Both the position numbers and the translations under genes were made by a program. A stretch of 64,000 bases of DNA. Origin: Streptomyces barringtoniae. GTDB lineage: Bacteria > Actinomycetota > Actinomycetes > Streptomycetales > Streptomycetaceae. The DNA is taken from assembly GCF_020819595.1 (NCBI RefSeq), contig NZ_JAJHNP010000005.1, forward strand, positions 424,614 through 488,613, given 5' to 3'. This document shows positions 1 to 8,730 of the stretch, piece by piece (the stretch's first letter is position 1; every line of letters begins with the position of its first letter). The notes under the pieces were generated by a model. The model did not search any database. It saw only the letters and a list, made by a program, of their open reading frames with translations, and was not told the DNA's origin.

Positions 1-811
1 CCGGAACGGCCGTGAACGGCGGCTTCAGGGACAGCGCGATCCGCAGCCGGCCCGGGTCGCGGCCGACCGCGTCCGCCACCGTCAGCGCGGGCGGCCGGTG
101 CGGGTCCCGGTCGTGGTTGCCACTCGCCGCGTCCAGCAGCAGGGCCGCGTCGGCGACCGTGCGGGCGAGGGTGCCGTTGACCGTGATGCCCTGGAAGGAC
201 TCACCGCGGGGCCAGGTGGAGATGCGGCCGCGCTGGGGCTTGATGCCGATCAGGCCGGTCCACGCGGCCGGGATGCGCACCGAGCCGGCGCCGTCGGAGC
301 CGAGCGCCGCGGGGACGAGCCCGGCGGCGACGGCGGCGGCCGAGCCCCCGGACGAACCCCCGGGCGTGTGCCCGGGGTGCCACGGGTTGCGGGTGTCACC
401 GAACGCCGGTCCCTCGGTGAACGGCCACTGCCCCAGCTCGCACGTGTTGGTCTTGCCGACGATCACGGCGCCGGCCGTGCGCAGTCGCCGTACCGCCTCC
501 CCGTCCTCGGCGACCGCGGGGAACTCGCCGGCGCAGCCGAACGCGGTCGGCTCCCCGGCCACGTCCATGTCGTCCTTCACCGCCAACGGCACCCCGAGCA
601 GCGGACGGCGCCCGCCGGAGGCCAACTCCCGGTCGGCGGCGTCCGCTTCGGCGAGCGCGGCCTCGGCCCGTACGATGCGGAAGGCGTTCAGCGTCCCCTG
701 CGTGGCCTCGATCCGGGCCAGCGCCCGCTCGACCAGCGCGCGGGAGGTCACCTCCCCGTCGGCCAGCGCACGCCGGGTCTCCACGAGGCCGGCGGAACGG
801 TCGTGCGTCAT
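1..811 (-). CDS. amidase (amidase signature family), 3' end outside window
   Basis: The minus frame reads from an ATG at 811 to the window edge without a stop, about 270 residues. It carries the amidase-signature core: a lysine in PLAVKDDMDV and the serine-rich loop GGSSGGSAAAVAAGLVP, which supply the Ser-Ser-Lys triad of this family. Such enzymes hydrolyse carboxamides or related C-N bonds in the cytoplasm; the substrate cannot be told. GGAGGTG lies a few bases before the ATG. It follows the MFS gene by 35 bases on the same strand, so the two are probably cotranscribed. Family members are usually 450-500 residues, so roughly the last 200 are missing here because of the window edge. Confidence 0.9.
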   Translation of the reverse strand, partial: MTHDRSAGLVETRRALADGEVTSRALVERALARIEATQGTLNAFRIVRAEAALAEADAADRELASGGRRPLLGVPLAVKDDMDVAGEPTAFGCAGEFPAVAEDGEAVRRLRTAGAVIVGKTNTCELGQWPFTEGPAFGDTRNPWHPGHTPGGSSGGSAAAVAAGLVPAALGSDGAGSVRIPAAWTGLIGIKPQRGRISTWPRGESFQGITVNGTLARTVADAALLLDAASGNHDRDPHRPPALTVADAVGRDPGRLRIALSLKPPFTAVP

Positions 812-846
812 GGGCGGGCACCTCCGGGAGCCTCCGGGACCGATGT

Positions 847-2079
847 CTACCGAACGGTAACGTCACAACCGGGCTGCCGTACGGGTTTCGCCCCGATGCC
901 TTGCCCGGCGCCCAGGTGCCGTACCAGGCCCAGTCCGGTCAGCAGCGCCACCACAGCGCACACGCCGGACCAACCGCACCCCGCGTACGCCCGGGAGCCG
1001 AGCCAGGAACCGAGGCTGCCGCCCAGGTAGGCGCAGGTCATGTAGGCGGTGTTGAGGCGGCTGCGGACGTTCGCGGCGAGGGCGTAGACGCGCACCTGGT
1101 TGGCGACCATGCCGGACTGCATGCCGACGTCCAGCAGCAGCGTGCCCGCCACCAGGGACAGCAGGCCGGGGGTGCCGCCGAGGGCGCCGAGGGCGAGGAT
1201 CGCCGCGGACGCGAGGACCAGCAGGAAGCAGACGAGGTTTACCGCGTCGGCGCCACGCCGGTCCACCAGCCGGCCCGCGACCGGCGTGACGAGCATCGTC
1301 ACCGCGTTGACCAGCGCGAGCAGTCCGACCGCGTCCGCGCCGAGGCCGTACACCGGGCCCGTCAGCAGCAGCGCCACAGCGGTCCACACGGCGGAGAAGC
1401 CGGCGAACACCGTCGCCTGGTAGAAGGAGGAGCGGCGCAGGGCCGGTTCGGCGAACAGGAGGCGGACGGGCTCGGTCAGCAACCGCGGGTAGCGCTGCCG
1501 GGACGGCGTCGCCGCGCTCGGGAGCGTGCGGGCCAGGAGCAGCGCCACCGCGAGGGAGAGCAGGGCCGCCAGGACGTACGCCGCCCGCCAGCCCAGCCGG
1601 TCGCCGAGGGCGCCGCCGGCCGTGCGGGACAGCAGCATGCCCGCGAGGGCCCCGCTCAGCAGTGTGCCGCCGACCACGCCCCGCCGCTCCGGCGGGACCA
1701 GTCCGGCCGCCAGCGGGCCGGCCAGCGGAGCGATCACCGTGCTCGCGCCGACCAGCACGCTCGCCGCGAGCAGGCCCGGCAGCGCGGGCGCGGCGGCGGC
1801 GGAGCACAGGCCGAGGCCGGTCAGGGTGAGGAGGGTGACCAGTAGCGGGCGCGGCGGCAGCCGGTCGCCGAGCGGGACGAGCAGGAAGATGCCGGCCGCG
1901 TATCCGAACTGGGTCGCGGTCACCACCCCGGCCGCCGTGCCGGGGGAGACGCCGAGACCCGCCGCCACGAGCGGGGCGAGGGCCTGTGGGAAGTAGACAT
2001 TGCCGACCGCGACCCCGCAGGCCAGCGCCAGCAGCGCGACGAGCCGCGGGGTACGCTGCCCGGTGTGGTGATCCGTCAT
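847..2079 (-). CDS. MFS transporter (drug/sugar efflux type)
   Basis: The 410-residue protein is almost entirely hydrophobic and fits twelve membrane helices. Family signs are the loop GDRLPPRP after helix 2 and a second GRLVDRRG loop in the C-terminal half, matching the conserved A-type motifs of major facilitator proteins. It probably exports a small molecule by proton antiport. It sits 35 bases upstream of the amidase and is divergent from an ArsR-type regulator, with only 56 bases between the two starts, so that regulator is the natural candidate to control it. The substrate is unknown. Confidence 0.88.
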   Translation of the reverse strand: MTDHHTGQRTPRLVALLALACGVAVGNVYFPQALAPLVAAGLGVSPGTAAGVVTATQFGYAAGIFLLVPLGDRLPPRPLLVTLLTLTGLGLCSAAAAPALPGLLAASVLVGASTVIAPLAGPLAAGLVPPERRGVVGGTLLSGALAGMLLSRTAGGALGDRLGWRAAYVLAALLSLAVALLLARTLPSAATPSRQRYPRLLTEPVRLLFAEPALRRSSFYQATVFAGFSAVWTAVALLLTGPVYGLGADAVGLLALVNAVTMLVTPVAGRLVDRRGADAVNLVCFLLVLASAAILALGALGGTPGLLSLVAGTLLLDVGMQSGMVANQVRVYALAANVRSRLNTAYMTCAYLGGSLGSWLGSRAYAGCGWSGVCAVVALLTGLGLVRHLGAGQGIGAKPVRQPGCDVTVR

Positions 2080-2135
2080 GTACCGAAGTCCACGCCCTGT
2101 GCGGGCGATTGGCGAAGGATGTAGACGGGGGCTAA

Positions 2136-3113
2136 ATGATCAGCTTCCGGCTCGGGGTCGACGACCTCGCCGACACCCGGTTCGCGATCTCCCCGCTGGG
2201 CGAGCTGATGGAGAGCCTGCGTGTCCTGCGGGCCCCCGCCCTGCACCCCCTGCACCGCGGCTGGCGCCGCGCCGTGCTCGCCGCCCTCGACCCCGCCGAT
2301 CTGCCGCTGCTGTCGGCCCTGGTCGGTCCGGCCCTGGCCCTTCCCGACTTCCTGACGCCCCGGCCCGCCCGCTACGCCGCCACGCTGGACGAGGAGCTGA
2401 CCGTCGTACGGGCCACGCACCCGGAGGTCGTACGACGTGACCTGCGCGCCGCGCACGCCCCGCGCCCGCTCCCGGGCGCACTGCGGCGGGCCACCGCGCC
2501 CGGCGACGATCCCGTCCTCGAACTCCTCGACACCGTCTGCTCGTTGCTGCACCGCTACTGGCAGACGGCCCTGCAGCCCCACTGGCCCCGGATCCGGCTC
2601 GTGCTGGAGGCCGACATCACACACCGCGCGGGGCTGCTGGCCACCGGCGGTGCGCGGTCGCTGTTCACCGGTCTCCATCCGAACCTCGGCTGGCGGGACG
2701 GCGTCCTGACCATCGACAAGATGATCGGCCGGCACGCGGTCGACGGCGCCGGACGGGGCCTGCGGCTGGTCCCCTCGGTGTTCGCGCACAAACCGGCGCC
2801 CCCGATCAGCGCCGGCGCGCCGCCGATGCTCGCCTACCCGGGCCGGGGCACCGCCACCCTGTGGGAGCCCGAACCCCCGCCCGACGCCTCCGCGCTCACC
2901 GCCCTGCTCGGCGCACCCCGCACCACCCTGCTGCGGCTGCTCGCGGAACCCCTGCCCACGGTGGAACTCGCCCGCCGCCTGGGCGTGACCCCGAGTGCCG
3001 TCTCCCAGCACCTGCGGGTACTGGACGCCACCGGCCTGGTGACCCGCACCCGGGACGGCCGACGGGTGCTGTACCGGCGCAGCGCACTGGCGGAACGCCT
3101 GGTCGGGCGCTGA
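2136..3113 (+). CDS. ArsR-type winged-helix regulator with long N-terminal domain
   Basis: The 325-residue protein has a C-terminal winged helix, about residues 240-325, with ELARRLGVTPSAVSQHLRVL as the recognition helix region and RDGRRVLYRR as the wing. The first 230 residues match the general look of the DUF5937-type domain that precedes ArsR helix-turn-helix domains in many actinomycetes. It lacks the cysteines of metal-sensing ArsR proteins, so the ligand is probably organic. It is divergent from the MFS-amidase pair and probably represses it and itself. Start chosen at the first ATG of the frame. Confidence 0.85.
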   Translation: MISFRLGVDDLADTRFAISPLGELMESLRVLRAPALHPLHRGWRRAVLAALDPADLPLLSALVGPALALPDFLTPRPARYAATLDEELTVVRATHPEVVRRDLRAAHAPRPLPGALRRATAPGDDPVLELLDTVCSLLHRYWQTALQPHWPRIRLVLEADITHRAGLLATGGARSLFTGLHPNLGWRDGVLTIDKMIGRHAVDGAGRGLRLVPSVFAHKPAPPISAGAPPMLAYPGRGTATLWEPEPPPDASALTALLGAPRTTLLRLLAEPLPTVELARRLGVTPSAVSQHLRVLDATGLVTRTRDGRRVLYRRSALAERLVGR

Positions 3114-3142
3114 CGGGCGTGCATGGCACACGTGAAGGCCGC

Positions 3143-3197
3143 CTTTGTCCGGCTGCGGATCCGGCCTTTGTCCGGCTCTTGTCCGGCTCCTGTCCGG
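3143..3197 (+). repeat. short direct repeats of TTGTCCGGCT type
   Basis: Four imperfect copies of a ten-base unit, TTGTCCGGCT and close variants, lie between the regulator's stop and the luciferase-like gene. They may be replication slippage or a cluster of regulator sites; nothing else in the sequence decides this. Confidence 0.5.
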
Positions 3198-3305
3198 CCG
3201 GGGGGAGTCCACCGTGTCGGGTTGACTTCGAGCGCGCTCCAGCGCCTGGCGTCGGTGGCTCGACGGGCGGCAGGCGACAGACGGTCCGGACGGACGGAGG
3301 CGGCC

Positions 3306-4188
3306 ATGCGCGTGGGTGTGCACATCAACCGGTTCGATCATCCCGGCAGCGGGCCCGCGCTGGGCGCAGAACTCGCCGCGGCCGGCGCCGCCGCGGAGGC
3401 GGCCGGGGTGAGCCGGCTGTCGGTGATGGACCACTGCTCCCAGATGGAGTTCAACGGCGGCGCCGAGGCCCCCATGCTGGAGGCCTACACCACGCTCGGC
3501 CACCTCGCCGCCCACACCTCCACGGTCCGGCTCGGCGCTCTGGTGACCGGGGTGACGTACCGCCATCCCGGACTGCTCGCCAAGATCGTCACCACCCTCG
3601 ACGTACTGTCCGGCGGCCGGGCCACGCTGGGCATCGGTGCCGCCTGGTACGACCGCGAACGCCACGGTCTCGGCGTGCCGTACCCGCCGCTCGCCGAGCG
3701 TTTCGAGAGGCTGGAGGAGACGCTGCGGATCTGTCTGCGGATGTGGGACCCGCAGGACAACGGCCCGTTCGAGGGCCGGCACTACCGGCTGGCGGAGACC
3801 TTGTGCGTTCCCCGCGCCGGTCAGCACCCCGCACCCGGAGATCATGATCGGCGGCGGGGGAGAGAAGAAGACCCTGCGGCTGGTGGCCCGGTACGCCGAC
3901 GCCTGCAACCTCATCCCGTCCTCGCCCGAGGAACTGCGCCACAAGCTGGAGGTACTGCGCGGGCACTGCGAGAGCGTGGGGCGGGACCACGACACCATCC
4001 GCAAGACCGTCGCCTACACCGGCGAGCACGCCACTGCCGGCGACCTCGACGCCTTCCTGCGGGACATGGAGGGCTACACCAAGCTGGGCATCGACACGGT
4101 GATCCTCTGCCCGCGGCTCGGCACGACCTCCGCGTGGATGGAGCGCTTCGCGGCCCCGGCGGTGGAGCGACTGGCCGACCTGGACTGA
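3306..4188 (+). pseudogene. LLM-class F420-dependent oxidoreductase, frameshifted
   Basis: Two frames together give one luciferase-like monooxygenase-type protein of about 293 residues. The first, from ATG 3306 behind GGAGG, reads MRVGVHINRF through GPFEGRHYRLAETLCVP. The second resumes with STPHPEIMIGGGGEKKTL and ends at 4188 with ERLADLD. The break lies at a run of four C at 3810-3813; dropping one C restores a continuous reading frame. Members use F420 or FMN to oxidise or reduce small substrates in the cytoplasm. Either the gene is recently inactivated or the extra C is a sequencing error, which is common at such runs. Without the repair the first frame runs on as meaningless sequence. 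Confidence 0.82.
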
Positions 4189-4234
4189 TCCGGGTGCGTG
4201 GCGGTTCCCGGGCCGGGCCGTGCGGCACGCGAAC

Positions 4235-4271
4235 GTGCAGAGGGGCCGGATGCCGTCCGGCCCCTCTGCAC
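4235..4271. terminator. bidirectional hairpin terminator
   Basis: A perfect 16-base stem (GTGCAGAGGGGCCGGA and its complement) with a five-base loop sits between two convergent genes. There is no clear T-tract, as is normal for Streptomyces terminators. Confidence 0.8.
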
Positions 4272-4316
4272 GGTGCGTGCGCGTACGTACGTGTGTACGG
4301 CTCCCGGTGCTGCGAC

Positions 4317-4880
4317 TCAGGCGGCCGCGGCCTCGCCGACGTTGCCGTGCAGACGGGCGACGACCTCGGTCAGCTGGGCGGCGACCTCGGCGTCGTCGAC
4401 CGGGTGGGTCTCGGCGAAGCGGGTCAGGGAGCCCGGGATGGACAGCTTGATGTCCTCGATGACCTTGCCGCCGGCGATGCCCACGGCCTTGCGGGCCTCG
4501 TCCTGCGCCCACACGCCGCCGTACTGGCCGAAGGCGGTGCCGATGACGGCGGCCGGCTTGCCGCCGAAGGCGCCGGCGCCGTACGGGCGGGACAGCCAGT
4601 CGATGGCGTTCTTCAGGACGGCCGGGATGGTGCCGTTGTACTCGGGGGAGAAGAGCAGGAAGGCGTCGGCGGCCTGCGCGGCCTCGCGCAGCTTGGCGGC
4701 GGCGGCCGGGACGCTGCCCTCGACGTCGATGTCCTCGTTGTAGAAGGGGACGTCGGCCAGGCCTTCGAACAGCACGACCTCGGCGCCCTCCGGAGCGAGC
4801 TTGACGGCGGCCTCGGCGAGGCGACGGTTGGTCGAACCGGCACGAAGGCTGCCGACGAGCGCGAGGATGCGAACAGACAT
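4317..4880 (-). CDS. NADPH-dependent FMN reductase
   Basis: The 187-residue flavodoxin-fold protein starts at the ATG at 4880, eight bases after GGAG. The FMN-phosphate loop is LVGSLRAGSTNRRLAEA near the N-terminus, and SPEYNGTIPAVLKNAIDWLSR is the classic family signature around residues 80-100. It reduces FMN or quinone-like substrates with NADPH, probably as a redox defence enzyme in the cytoplasm. It is divergent from a TetR gene; two copies of a GGACC-GGTCC palindrome lie between them, so TetR repression of both genes is likely. Confidence 0.92.
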   Translation of the reverse strand: MSVRILALVGSLRAGSTNRRLAEAAVKLAPEGAEVVLFEGLADVPFYNEDIDVEGSVPAAAAKLREAAQAADAFLLFSPEYNGTIPAVLKNAIDWLSRPYGAGAFGGKPAAVIGTAFGQYGGVWAQDEARKAVGIAGGKVIEDIKLSIPGSLTRFAETHPVDDAEVAAQLTEVVARLHGNVGEAAAA

Positions 4881-4918
4881 GGGAACTCCAAGAAGCTGAA
4901 ACATCGCCGTTACGATCC

Positions 4919-4965
4919 GGACCGAGGTCCGCTTAATTTCTAGCACCTTAACCGGACCGCGGTCC
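4919..4965. promoter_or_regulatory. two palindromic TetR-type operators
   Basis: GGACCGAGGTCC at 4919-4930 and GGACCGCGGTCC at 4954-4965 are centred 35 bases apart in the gap between the divergent FMN reductase and TetR genes. The repeat and its position fit an autoregulated TetR operator pair. Confidence 0.7.
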
Positions 4966-4996
4966 AGTTTTGTTCCCCATGCTTTACGCTTGCTTC

Positions 4997-5659
4997 ATGT
5001 CCAGCGCTCTGCCGCCCTTCCCGCCCTCTCAAGAACCCCTCGACATCCCTCAGTTGCTCGAGGTCGGCATGGGGCCCGAGGAGCCGTGCCTGCGTGCCGA
5101 CGCCGCGCGCAACCGGGCCCGGCTGCTGGAGGCCGCCGCGCGGCTGATCGCGGAACACGGGGTGGCCGGGGTCACCATGGAGGCCGTCGCGGCGGCGGCT
5201 CAGGTGGGCAAGGGGACGGTCTTCCGTCGCTTCGGCGACCGCACGGGGCTGCTGATGGCGCTGCTCGACCACTCCGACCGGAAACTGCAGGCCGACTTCC
5301 TGGGCGGGCCTCCGCCGCTGGGGCCCGGAGCGCTGCCCCTGGAGCGACTGCGGGCGTTCGGCGTGGCGGTGCTGTACCGCCGCGTCGAGCAGCTCGACCT
5401 GCATCTGGCCGCCCAGATGGAACCAACCCGCCGGTTCTCCCACCCGGCGGTCACCGCGCTGCGCACGCACATCGCGATGCTGCTGCGGCAGATCGTGCCG
5501 GAAGCCGACTGCGAGCTGCTGTCCCAGACCCTGCTCAACTCGCTCGACCCGGCCCTGATCCACCACCAGACCAGGCAGTGCGGCATGCCGATGGAGCGGC
5601 TGGAGTCCGGCTGGATCGACCTGGTCGCCCGAGTCACGGGCACCCGCGCCCCTGACTGA
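4997..5659 (+). CDS. TetR-family regulator
   Basis: The 220-residue protein has a typical N-terminal TetR helix-turn-helix: ARLLEAAARLIAEHGVAGVT followed by TMEAVAAAAQVGKGTVFRRF. The C-terminal half is a helical ligand pocket of unknown specificity. I chose the ATG at 4997; an ATG at 4979 and a TTG at 4970 are in frame, but neither has a good ribosome site and both would place the start very close to the second operator. It probably represses the divergent FMN reductase. Confidence 0.88.
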   Translation: MSSALPPFPPSQEPLDIPQLLEVGMGPEEPCLRADAARNRARLLEAAARLIAEHGVAGVTMEAVAAAAQVGKGTVFRRFGDRTGLLMALLDHSDRKLQADFLGGPPPLGPGALPLERLRAFGVAVLYRRVEQLDLHLAAQMEPTRRFSHPAVTALRTHIAMLLRQIVPEADCELLSQTLLNSLDPALIHHQTRQCGMPMERLESGWIDLVARVTGTRAPD

Positions 5660-5671
5660 TCCCGCCCCCGC

Positions 5672-6130
5672 GCCTGCGGCTGGATCTGCACCGGCTCCTG
5701 GCGGGGCTCGTGCTGGCGCCTGCGGCGGGACCTGCGCCGGATCCTGGCTGAGCTCGTGCTCGCGCCTGCGGTAGGGCCTGCACCGGCTCCTGGCTGAGTC
5801 CGTGCTCGCGCCTGCGGCGGGGCCTGCACCGGCTCCTGGCGGGGCTCGTGCTCGCGCCTGCGGCTGGACCTGCACCGGCTCCTGGCGGGGCTCGTGCTCG
5901 CGCCTGCGGCTGGATCTGCTCCGGATTCTGGCTGGCCTGTGCCCGACCCGGCGGGACCTGCACCGGCTCCTGACTGAGCTCGCGCTCGCGCCTGCGGCTG
6001 GACCTACACCGGATCCTGGCTGAGCTCGCCCCCGTGCCTGCGGCTGTACCCGCTCCGGCTCCTGGCTGAGCTCGCGCCCGCGCCTCCGGCCGGACCCGCA
6101 CCCGCGCCTGCGGCTGGACCCGCACCGGAC
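5672..6130. repeat. 46-bp minisatellite, about ten degenerate copies
   Basis: A unit beginning GCCTGCGGCTGGACCTGCAC repeats with a 46-base period (for example at 5672, 5718, 5764, 5810 and 5856) and decays towards 6130. Several neighbouring copies differ at only a few bases. Because 46 is not a multiple of three, each copy shifts the reading frame, so the 223-residue open frame on the minus strand here is best seen as a by-product of the repeat and not as a gene. Confidence 0.85.
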
Positions 6131-6713
6131 CCCCCGCTGGACCCGCGCCTAACCCCAGGCTGAGCTCTTCTCGACAACCCACCCGGATCCTTCGCCAAGC
6201 CCCGGCCGCGCGCCTCACGCGGCCGCTCCTCGAGCCCCGAGCAACGCCTCGCACGCGGCCCACCCGGATGCGGGCCCTGCTGGCGAACGTGCGGCCGCCG
6301 AACAAGCCTCACACCGGGGTTGCCCCGTCGAGCACCGGCCTGCCCATCACGTGGTTGCCCCACCGAACGCTGGGCCTGAAAGCCGAAACCCCATGGCCGC
6401 CTCGCCGAGTGACGCCGTGGCCATCGCGTGCGCACTCGCCGAGCCCCGGCCGACGATCCGTAGGCAGCCGACCAGCTGGGGGTGGGCCCGGGCCCCGGTC
6501 GGTGATCCGCACCCAGCCGTCCCGCTGAGCCCCCGCTCGGCCACCACGCGATCGCGCCCACTGTGCGTCAGCCGCCCGCTTGGCGCCACCGGCGACCCAC
6601 GCCCCGTCCCCCATGCTGCATGGCCCCCACCGACCGTCGGGCTTGGTCACCGCGCGGTCGCTCGCCGGGTCCTGGCTCCGCCACCCACCCCTGCCCGCCC
6701 ATGGCCGCCCTGC
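6131..6713. other. intergenic stretch, no gene seen
   Basis: Between the minisatellite and the monooxygenase stop I see no frame with believable protein character, no strong ribosome site and no clear hairpin. Open frames here are short and rich in Pro, Arg and Ala in all registers, as expected from composition alone. Confidence 0.6.
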
Positions 6714-7865
6714 TCAGCGCCCGTCAGCCGTGCTGGGGAACATGTCGAGCAGCCCCTGTGGCGCGTCGGCGCGGAACAGGAGCGTGGTGTTCTGGGCGGA
6801 CTCCGCCGCGGACACCTCCGCACGCCGGAACATCCGGTCTTCGTACGTGGTGAGCGCGGCCTCGGTGTCTTCGGGGTGCGCGGCCACTGCGAGGCCCAGT
6901 TCGGCGCCGTCGAGGAGTGCAAGATTCGCGCCCTCGCCCGCGAACGGCGACATGAGGTGAGCCGCGTCCCCGACCAGGGTCACCCCGGGCACCCGGTCCC
7001 AGCGGTGACCGACCGGCAGCGCGTGGATCCGCCGGGGCACCAGCGGCCCGTCCGCGTCGGCGACCAGGGCCCGCAGGCTCTCGTCCCAGCCGTCGAACTC
7101 CTTCAGCACCGCCGCCTTCGCCGCCTCGGTGTCGCCGAAGTCGATGCCGTCCAGCCAGTCCTCCGGCGCCTCGACGGCCGTGTACACATGCAGACTGCCG
7201 TCGGTCTCGCGGTGCGCGAGGAAGCCCCGGCCCGCGCCGAGCGCGAAGAGCATCCCGCCGCCGACGACCGCCGCGCTCGCCGGATGGCGCAGATCCGCCT
7301 CCGACAGGTCGGCCTCCACGAAGGACACGCCCGTGTACGAGGGCCGGGCGGGGGAGAGCAGCGGACGGATCCGGGACCACGCGCCGTCCGCGCCGACCAG
7401 CAGGTCCGTGGTGAACCCGGTGCCGTCCTCGAGCGTGACCTCGTGCCGGCCGCTGCCCAGCGGGCGCGCGCCGGTGACCTTGGCGTCCCAGCGGACCGTG
7501 CCCTCGGGCAGCGAGCCGAGCAGCAGCTCGCGCAGGTCGCCGCGGTCGATCTCGGGCCGGCCGCGGGAGCCGTCGTCGTCCTCGGTGCGCCGGACGGTGG
7601 CGTGCCGGTCGAGGACACGCATGGCCTGGCCGCCGCTGTGGACCCGTTTCAGGAAGTCCTCGTGCAGCCCGGCCGCCCGCAGCGCCTCCTGCCCGGAGTC
7701 GTCGTGTATGTCGAGCATGCCGCCCTGGGTCCGGGCGGTCGGCCCGGGGTCCAGGTCGAAGAGGGCGGCCTCGATGCCGTGCACGTGCAGCACGCGGGCG
7801 AGCGCGAGCCCGCCGAGGCCCGCGCCGACGACGGCGATCGGATGGTGAGGGCGGTGGCTGGTCAT
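6714..7865 (-). CDS. FAD-dependent monooxygenase (TetX/PHBH-like)
   Basis: This 383-residue protein is a class A flavin hydroxylase. It shows the FAD Rossmann motif AVVGAGLGGLALARVL at residues 10-25, the LLVGADGAWSRIR motif near residue 160, and GDAAHLMSPFAGEGANLAL near residue 300, which binds the FAD pyrophosphate and ribityl. The layout is closest in look to TetX-type tetracycline-inactivating enzymes, but the substrate cannot be fixed from sequence. It lies 16 bases downstream of a TetR gene on the same strand, forming a two-gene operon behind twin palindromic operators. Role: probably detoxification of an aromatic compound. Confidence 0.9.
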   Translation of the reverse strand: MTSHRPHHPIAVVGAGLGGLALARVLHVHGIEAALFDLDPGPTARTQGGMLDIHDDSGQEALRAAGLHEDFLKRVHSGGQAMRVLDRHATVRRTEDDDGSRGRPEIDRGDLRELLLGSLPEGTVRWDAKVTGARPLGSGRHEVTLEDGTGFTTDLLVGADGAWSRIRPLLSPARPSYTGVSFVEADLSEADLRHPASAAVVGGGMLFALGAGRGFLAHRETDGSLHVYTAVEAPEDWLDGIDFGDTEAAKAAVLKEFDGWDESLRALVADADGPLVPRRIHALPVGHRWDRVPGVTLVGDAAHLMSPFAGEGANLALLDGAELGLAVAAHPEDTEAALTTYEDRMFRRAEVSAAESAQNTTLLFRADAPQGLLDMFPSTADGR

Positions 7866-7881
7866 GGGGCCTCCTGGCGGG

Positions 7882-8544
7882 TCAGTGGGGTACGGCGGTG
7901 TGCTCGATGCCGTTGATCAAGGCCTGGAAGGCCCAGGACAGGCGGGCCTCGGGGGTGCCGGAGAGCAGCGCGTCGGCGCTCGCGGCGATGTGCGGATGGG
8001 TGTCGGCCGGCGCCTCGCGCAGGGCGCGGGTCAGCGCCTGCCGGTCGCCCTGGGAGTCCCCTCCGGCGTGCTCGGCGGCGGTCGCGGTGGCGTGCTGCAA
8101 CAGCAGGTCGACGCCCCACGCGGCCTGTTCGCGCGGTACGCCGCCAGACCGGAGCAGGTCGAGCAGGGTCTCGATGAGCCGCAGGTAGTTCGGGCCGCTC
8201 GGCCACGCGGTCAGTGCCGAGCGTGCCAGGCTCGGATGCTGCAGGAGCATCGCCGTGTAGGCGGTGAGCACCTTCTCCAGCCGCTCCCGCCAGTCGCCCT
8301 CGGCCGGGGCCGGGGCGACCGTGCCGAGCAGCTCGTCCAGGACGGCCGCGTGCAGTTCGTCGGTGTTGCGGACGTAGACGTACAGCGAGGCCGGACCGGT
8401 GTCGAGCTCCTGTGCCAGTCGGCGCATGGTCACCTTGCGCAGCCCTTCCGCGCGCAGGATCGCGACGGCGGCGGTGACGATGCCCTCCCGGGTCAGGGCG
8501 GGCTTGGCGGGGCGCGCGCGACGCGAGCGGGGAGCAGTGCTCAT
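7882..8544 (-). CDS. TetR-family regulator with TetR_C domain
   Basis: The 220-residue protein begins MSTAPRSRRARPAKPALTRE and has a helix-turn-helix with RKVTMRRLAQELDTGPASLY, the LYVYV-type turn of the true TetR/TetX-linked group. The C-terminal domain is a helical ligand pocket. I took the ATG at 8544 because the in-frame extension to 8613 would cross both operator palindromes. It is first in an operon with the FAD monooxygenase and likely controls it, releasing the operator when the monooxygenase substrate binds. Confidence 0.9.
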   Translation of the reverse strand: MSTAPRSRRARPAKPALTREGIVTAAVAILRAEGLRKVTMRRLAQELDTGPASLYVYVRNTDELHAAVLDELLGTVAPAPAEGDWRERLEKVLTAYTAMLLQHPSLARSALTAWPSGPNYLRLIETLLDLLRSGGVPREQAAWGVDLLLQHATATAAEHAGGDSQGDRQALTRALREAPADTHPHIAASADALLSGTPEARLSWAFQALINGIEHTAVPH

Positions 8545-8556
8545 GTCTCCACGGTA

Positions 8557-8600
8557 ACGAACATGTTCGTCGCGAACAAGTACGTTACGAACATGTTCGT
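8557..8600. promoter_or_regulatory. twin TetR operators ACGAACATGTTCGT
   Basis: The perfect 14-base palindrome ACGAACATGTTCGT occurs at 8557-8570 and again at 8587-8600, centred 30 bases apart, just upstream of the TetR start at 8544. A further half site, CGCGAACAAG, lies between them. This is a strong autoregulatory operator. Confidence 0.88.
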
Positions 8601-8730
8601 CCCGGCCGTCCACCGGTTCACTCAGGAGATCTCAGGAGGCCGCTGCGCCTGATTCGTCGAACGGTGAACGGTGAACCACATCGCCCCGCCTCTTCCCGGC
8701 CTCCGCCCCTCTGCCAAGATGCGGTCTGTC

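Noticed and set aside
3123..4943. 606-residue frame containing the luciferase-like gene
   Set aside because: Only the part from 3306 to about 3810 is family-like; the rest is out-of-frame read-through after the extra C.
5672..6130. CRISPR-like array
   Set aside because: The copies are directly joined with no unique spacers and no cas genes are near.
5634..6305. 223-residue minus-strand frame in the minisatellite
   Set aside because: The 46-base period shifts frame at each copy, so repeated peptides do not line up. It is a by-product of the repeat.
8619..8730. Upstream start for the LacI gene at 8671
   Set aside because: The added 20 residues are not conserved in LacI proteins, whose DNA-binding head begins right after 8731.
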